10,662 bases of DNA from Nitrososphaerales archaeon TH5895 (GTDB taxonomy: Archaea > Thermoproteota > Nitrososphaeria > Nitrososphaerales > Nitrososphaeraceae): the NCBI GenBank assembly GCA_014523695.1, contig JAATVS010000155.1:1-10662 (forward strand), in the 5' to 3' direction. The translations under genes and the position numbers were made by a program. Positions 7,744-10,662 of this stretch are shown one piece after another. Positions within the stretch are counted from its first letter, which is position 1; each line of letters begins with the position of its first letter. Below the pieces are notes generated by a model, which was given only the letters and a program-made list of their open reading frames with translations, was not told the DNA's origin and made no database searches.

Positions 7744-7768
7744 TGCTTTCAACATCAATAAGATGGTC

Positions 7769-7843
7769 GGGCTCATAGTTCAGCTTGGATAGAATGGCTG
7801 CCTGCGGAGCAGTTGGTCGAGGGTTCGAATCCCTCTGGGCCCA
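7769..7843 (+). tRNA. tRNA-Arg (anticodon GCG)
   Basis: A full cloverleaf can be folded. The acceptor is GGGCTCA (7769-7775) with TGGGCCC (7836-7842), including one G-T pair. The D stem is GTTC/GAAT (7778-7781, 7792-7795). The anticodon stem is GCTGC/GCAGT (7797-7801, 7809-7813) with the seven-base loop CTGCGGA (7802-7808). The variable loop has five bases. The T stem is GAGGG/CCCTC with loop TTCGAAT. The discriminator base is A7843. The anticodon at 7804-7806 is GCG, reading the arginine codons CGC and CGU. There is no intron and the 3' CCA is not encoded, both common in archaea. The integrase gene begins 30 bases later on the same strand, and the intact 3' end is a likely attachment site. 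Confidence 0.95.
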
Positions 7844-7868
7844 AATCAATCTTGTCCCTTTAATTAGG

Positions 7869-7878
7869 CCCATATGGG
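7869..7878. repeat. Ten-base palindrome at the annotated integrase start codon
   Basis: CCCATATGGG is a perfect palindrome that covers the ATG at 7874 and is 25 bases from the tRNA end. It could be a binding site for the recombinase or for a regulator, or chance. A TTTAATTA patch just before it (about 7859-7866) could be a TATA box, which would start transcription after the first ATG. Confidence 0.3.
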
Positions 7879-9214
7879 TATACTAAGCAAGGAAAAGTTG
7901 CAAGAATCAGCCCTAACGATAACCAAGGAGAACGTAGGAGGTAGAAATCATATGAGTCGTTTCATGTATGCATTGAAAAGTCGAGAGACTAGAAGACAAT
8001 ATCCTCAGAGACTCAAGGTCTTTCTCGACTTTCTAGATCCAAGCGGTGGCATTTTGGACGAACAGGCTTTACAGTTCTTGGATAAAGTGCGACAAGATCC
8101 TAGATGGTTTGAAGACAGATTCATGGATTTCATTGGTTTCCAACTCGCTAGGGTTAGTAGAGGTGATATATCTGAATCAACCATTCCGAACTACTACAAA
8201 GCAACAAAGTTGTTTTTGGAGATGAATGATGTTTCAGCGTCAATAAACTGGAAGAAGATTAGTCGCGGATTGCCGAGGGGAAAACAAGCAGCAAATGACA
8301 GAGCACCTACTAAAGAGGAAATACAGAAGTTGGTAGAGTACCCGGACAGAAGAATCAAGCCCATAGTCTATACAATGATCTCTTCAGGGATCAGGATTGG
8401 GGCTTGGGATTATCTGAGATGGAAAGATGTTAAGCCTATTGAAGATGAGAACGGCCAAGTGCTTGCGGCCAAGTTGACCGTATATGCGGGGGATTTCGAA
8501 GAATACTATTCATTTGTTACTCCGGCCGCTTATCATGCCTTGAAGGATTGGATGGACTTCAGGGCATCCTATGGGGAGGCGATCGACGGCAACTCTTGGC
8601 TCATGCGTGATATTTGGCAGACTACAAATATCAATTATGGAGCCAAGGTGGGTTTAGCGACGCATCCAAAGAAACTAAAGAGTAGTGGTATCAAACGTAT
8701 ACTGGAAAGAGCCCTCTGGGAACAAGGCATTCGTCAACCTCTTCAGGTGGGTGAAAAACGCCATGAGTGGAAAGGAGCACATGGGTACCGTAAATTTTTT
8801 AAATCCCATGCAGAGCAGGTAATGCGACCAATCAATGTAGAGATCACGATGGGTCATAATATTGGAGTATCATCAAGTTATTACCGACCGCAAGAGAAGG
8901 AAGTACTGGCTGACTACCTTAAAGCAGTTGATGTCCTCACTATTAGTAATGAGGGGCTGGCGCTAAAGAAGCAGGTAGCAGAACTACAGCAGAAGAGCAA
9001 AGATAATGAATACATTATGAAAGGAAAAATGCAAGAGCGAGAGGGGGAGATGAAGGTTCTTAGCGATCAAGTAAATTTAATGCAATCTCAAATGCAAACA
9101 ATGCTGTCTATCATATCATCTACTGTAGATACAGACGAAGGAAAACAAGAGATAGCAAGAAGGTTAATTGAACACGGAGTGTATAAGTCACATCACCGCC
9201 ACCGAGAAGAATAA
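7874..9214 (+). CDS. Tyrosine recombinase/integrase, thaumarchaeal type
   Basis: The protein (446 residues) should cut and rejoin DNA at paired attachment sites, probably moving the element beside tRNA-Arg. An N-terminal core-binding region (about 28-135, with TRRQYPQRLKVFLDFL) precedes the catalytic domain. The catalytic set is visible: Arg174 in SSGIRIGA, His303-x-x-Arg306 in HGYRKFF, His328 in MGHNIG, and nucleophile Tyr336 or Tyr337 in SSYYRP. The lysine of the beta-hairpin is not obvious. From about 360 to 412 the sequence is a probable coiled coil, then a basic, histidine-rich tail. Start choice is uncertain: ATG 7874 is used here, but ATG 7952 has a strong AGGAGGT site (7936-7942) ten bases ahead and would give a 420-residue protein still containing the whole core-binding domain. 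The stop is six bases from that of the convergent next gene. Confidence 0.93.
   Translation: MGILSKEKLQESALTITKENVGGRNHMSRFMYALKSRETRRQYPQRLKVFLDFLDPSGGILDEQALQFLDKVRQDPRWFEDRFMDFIGFQLARVSRGDISESTIPNYYKATKLFLEMNDVSASINWKKISRGLPRGKQAANDRAPTKEEIQKLVEYPDRRIKPIVYTMISSGIRIGAWDYLRWKDVKPIEDENGQVLAAKLTVYAGDFEEYYSFVTPAAYHALKDWMDFRASYGEAIDGNSWLMRDIWQTTNINYGAKVGLATHPKKLKSSGIKRILERALWEQGIRQPLQVGEKRHEWKGAHGYRKFFKSHAEQVMRPINVEITMGHNIGVSSSYYRPQEKEVLADYLKAVDVLTISNEGLALKKQVAELQQKSKDNEYIMKGKMQEREGEMKVLSDQVNLMQSQMQTMLSIISSTVDTDEGKQEIARRLIEHGVYKSHHRHREE
7936..7942 (+). promoter_or_regulatory. Shine-Dalgarno-like site favouring the internal integrase start
   Basis: AGGAGGT lies ten bases ahead of ATG 7952, while no such site precedes ATG 7874. 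Elsewhere in the window such sites are rare, which makes this one notable. It may also simply encode the residues Val-Gly-Gly-Arg. Confidence 0.35.
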
Positions 9215-9220
9215 GCATGT

Positions 9221-10495
9221 TTAGATCTTGTCTCTCAATATCAGGTTCCTTAAGAAAGTTGGGTATACCCACTCCATTATCATATTAGAAAAGAATGAAT
9301 ATCTCTCTATAGTCTCAGGGTGATCCCTCAGCAATTTGTTAAATTTCCTCTTGATCTCTTTATCATATTTAGAGATATCATCTATCTGAAGTCGTAGTCG
9401 TGGTTGTGCCTTATGCCTAGGCCGTTGGGGCTTCAATTTCTTGCGGTTAGATCGAAATTCCCCGAAGTGACTTTTGGAAATTTCAGGCCCAAAGAATATT
9501 CGATACCATGTCTCCTCTTCTTCATTAGGGGGCCGATTATGACTCCAGGTCGACCTCATTCGTAGGATTGAATACTCGTGTATATGCCAGCATTGATGTA
9601 GGAAATCTCGTAGCATCTTGTCATTAACTTCGTATCTGGTTTCGCCTAGATGTATTATGGAATTAGATACGATTGGTAGTATTAATTCCTCTTGTTGTAG
9701 TAATTCAAGATATTTTTCTATGTATCCCTCCGTTAACTCAATATGTGAAAATGGAATGCTGCCAACATACTGTGTATGATTTAGAATATCATTAAGGGAA
9801 GTACCTGGCAGTCGATATGTATAATATCCTTCTTCTAAATTACCTTCTTCTAAATTACCAATCGGGTCTATCCTAAATATTTTGATATCCGATCGGTCGT
9901 AAAGCGTGGTGATTGATAAGGCATCCGCATTGTTATATCGTATGTTTATTGGCTTGGGTTTGAGTCTACCTCTGAGCCATATGCCGTCTGCTGGGGCATC
10001 CAAATTGTTATATTGTAAGTTTACCCGCTTGAGTTCCCTTCTTGAGATGTGTATTCTCATGAGGAAATTGTTGAACTCTTCTTCGCTCTTGAAAGTCTGT
10101 GATTTAACTTTAACTTTTTCAATAGGGGCGTCGTGAAGCAAAAAAACAAGCAGCAATAGTTGATACTTCACCTCGTTACCTTTGTCCTCCCAAAGTATAG
10201 CAAGTCCGAGCCTGCGCAGAATTTTAGCATTCTTGGACAAAGAGTAATAAAACTCATTTCCTATCCCGAGACTGGAATCTTTTTCTAAAACAGGATAGAT
10301 AACGTACCTGCTATGGCCCAGATATAGGATTGCGGCGGGCTGCTTTTTAGTCATCTGCTTCAAGCGGGAAATGAACATCTTCTTCTCTATTTCAGGCCGT
10401 TTTAGTCCTAGACGCTTGGCCACTACCCTACTTAGTTCACCCATACTCATCCTTTCTTTTTCATGTAGAATCTCTATAATGGTCCTATCTATCAT
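9221..10495 (-). CDS. Unrecognised protein with N-terminal winged-helix-like segment
   Basis: I do not recognise the family. From ATG 10495 the product has 424 residues. Its first 70 or so (TIIEILHEKERMSMGELSRV, then a basic helix, then a short beta wing ending VIYPVLE) look like a winged-helix DNA-binding domain. The middle contains an imperfect 25-residue-period repeat (NLQYNNLDA and NIRYNNADA, encoded at 9996-10023 and 9921-9948) and a tandem NLEEG pair. The C-terminal part has an aromatic segment (CWHIHEYSILRMRSTW) and a strongly basic stretch (about residues 345-365) that could bind nucleic acid. No catalytic motif or membrane segment is evident. The frame extends upstream to ATG 10618, but the extra 41 residues overlap a TATA-like box and an inverted repeat, so the inner start is preferred. 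It converges with the integrase and may be cargo of the element. Confidence 0.7.
   Translation of the reverse strand: MIDRTIIEILHEKERMSMGELSRVVAKRLGLKRPEIEKKMFISRLKQMTKKQPAAILYLGHSRYVIYPVLEKDSSLGIGNEFYYSLSKNAKILRRLGLAILWEDKGNEVKYQLLLLVFLLHDAPIEKVKVKSQTFKSEEEFNNFLMRIHISRRELKRVNLQYNNLDAPADGIWLRGRLKPKPINIRYNNADALSITTLYDRSDIKIFRIDPIGNLEEGNLEEGYYTYRLPGTSLNDILNHTQYVGSIPFSHIELTEGYIEKYLELLQQEELILPIVSNSIIHLGETRYEVNDKMLRDFLHQCWHIHEYSILRMRSTWSHNRPPNEEEETWYRIFFGPEISKSHFGEFRSNRKKLKPQRPRHKAQPRLRLQIDDISKYDKEIKRKFNKLLRDHPETIERYSFFSNMIMEWVYPTFLRNLILRDKI
9828..9859. repeat. Tandem 15-base duplication inside the winged-helix gene
   Basis: Two exact copies of CCTTCTTCTAAATTA (9828-9842 and 9843-9857) stand side by side, followed by CC of a third partial unit. 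On the minus strand they encode N-L-E-E-G twice, so the duplication keeps the frame. It looks like a recent slippage event. Confidence 0.9.
9921..10023. repeat. Diverged direct repeat of 28 bases, period 75
   Basis: Positions 9921-9948 and 9996-10023 match at 24 of 28 bases, both beginning GCATCC and ending GTTTA. The spacing of exactly 75 bases (25 codons) preserves the frame and gives the paired peptides with Y-N-N-x-D-A. Similarity fades into the flanks (GCTTG-x-GTT), which suggests an older duplication of a longer unit. Confidence 0.75.
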
Positions 10496-10515
10496 GTAGT
10501 TGTACGGCTTCAATA

Positions 10516-10527
10516 CCCACCAGTGGG
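10516..10527. promoter_or_regulatory. Inverted repeat at the predicted start site of the winged-helix gene
   Basis: CCCAC-CA-GTGGG has perfect five-base arms around a two-base centre. It sits between the TATA-like box and ATG 10495, where transcription should begin, so a protein bound there would block initiation. Since the gene encodes a winged-helix-like protein, autorepression is a reasonable guess, but nothing in the sequence proves it. Confidence 0.4.
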
Positions 10528-10536
10528 GATAACTTG

Positions 10537-10553
10537 TATTAATATTATTAAAA
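10537..10553 (-). promoter_or_regulatory. TATA-like box for the winged-helix gene
   Basis: On the minus strand this reads TTTTAATAATATTAATA, centred 50 bases upstream of ATG 10495 and about 25 bases upstream of the inverted repeat. It predicts a leader of roughly 24 bases and argues against the longer start at 10618. Confidence 0.4.
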
Positions 10554-10662
10554 CAGATATTCGTAATGACAAAGTTATGCCATCCTATCAGTATTTCCCT
10601 TCGAAATGATGTAATCACAAAGATAGATGAGAAGAGAAAAGATGTTCCCCGAAGTCGCTTCA

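Larger units (their letters stand above)
7843..10662 (+). mobile_element. Putative tRNA-integrated element, right end outside the window
   Basis: A tyrosine recombinase gene immediately downstream of an intact tRNA gene, in the same direction, is the usual arrangement of elements integrated into a tRNA 3' end. The left boundary would lie within or just after the tRNA T arm; the six-base GGCCCA occurs both at the tRNA end (7838-7843) and at 7867-7872. No second longer copy of the tRNA 3' end is visible to position 10662, so the right boundary is beyond the window. The only other gene inside is an unrecognised winged-helix-like protein, so the nature of the element (virus-derived, conjugative or otherwise) cannot be told. 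Confidence 0.4.

Noticed and set aside
10496..10618. Forty-one extra N-terminal codons for the winged-helix gene, starting at ATG 10618
   Set aside because: The stretch contains a TATA-like box and an inverted repeat and its peptide is rich in Asn, Ile and Trp unlike the rest; the inner ATG begins the winged-helix segment cleanly.
1..10662. CRISPR array or insertion-sequence ends
   Set aside because: No regularly spaced repeats and no transposase with terminal inverted repeats were seen anywhere in the window.

Overview
The window looks like a piece of an archaeal chromosome, most probably an ammonia-oxidising thaumarchaeon of the Nitrososphaera type. This is inferred from the tyrosine recombinase, whose shape (GH-N-I-G...SYYRP motif followed by a C-terminal coiled coil) I associate with that group; from A/T-rich TATA boxes about 30 bases ahead of several start codons, implying leaderless messages; from the near absence of Shine-Dalgarno sites; and from a tRNA gene without an encoded CCA end. 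No search could be run, so the assignment rests on reading alone.

Left part, + strand: trpB and trpA (574-2615) overlap by four bases and encode both subunits of tryptophan synthase. Directly in front of trpB, where trpF often sits in trp clusters, there is no intact gene. Positions 300-537 instead carry an ordered series of TrpF-like (phosphoribosylanthranilate isomerase) motifs spread over three frames and broken by stops. I read this as a decayed trpF. Left of it, an open frame on the - strand runs off the window edge and may be a glycosyltransferase fragment. Downstream of trpA lies an unrecognised 270-residue protein (2685-3497) with a PD-(D/E)XK-nuclease-like signature.

Middle part, - strand: a cobalamin-dependent methionine synthase is split into two genes in the same order as the modules of the single-chain enzyme. 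The homocysteine/zinc module (7604 to 6645) comes first. The folate, B12 and reactivation module (6574 to 4043) follows. Beyond it is a 107-residue protein with an HExxH zinc-protease motif, a TTG start and a strong TATA box (3938 to 3615). It converges with the nuclease-like gene.

Right part: an intact tRNA-Arg(GCG) gene (7769-7843) is followed 30 bases later by a tyrosine recombinase gene (7874-9214). This is the usual architecture of an element integrated at a tRNA 3' end, so the sequence from about 7843 rightwards may be mobile DNA whose far end lies outside the window. Convergent with the integrase, six bases away, is a large unrecognised gene with an N-terminal winged-helix-like segment and internal duplications. 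An inverted repeat lies at its predicted transcription start.

Working together: trpBA completes tryptophan synthesis from indole-glycerol phosphate and serine, while the split MetH pair makes methionine from homocysteine and methyl-folate using B12. If trpF is really dead here, the isomerase step must be supplied from elsewhere or the pathway is incomplete.
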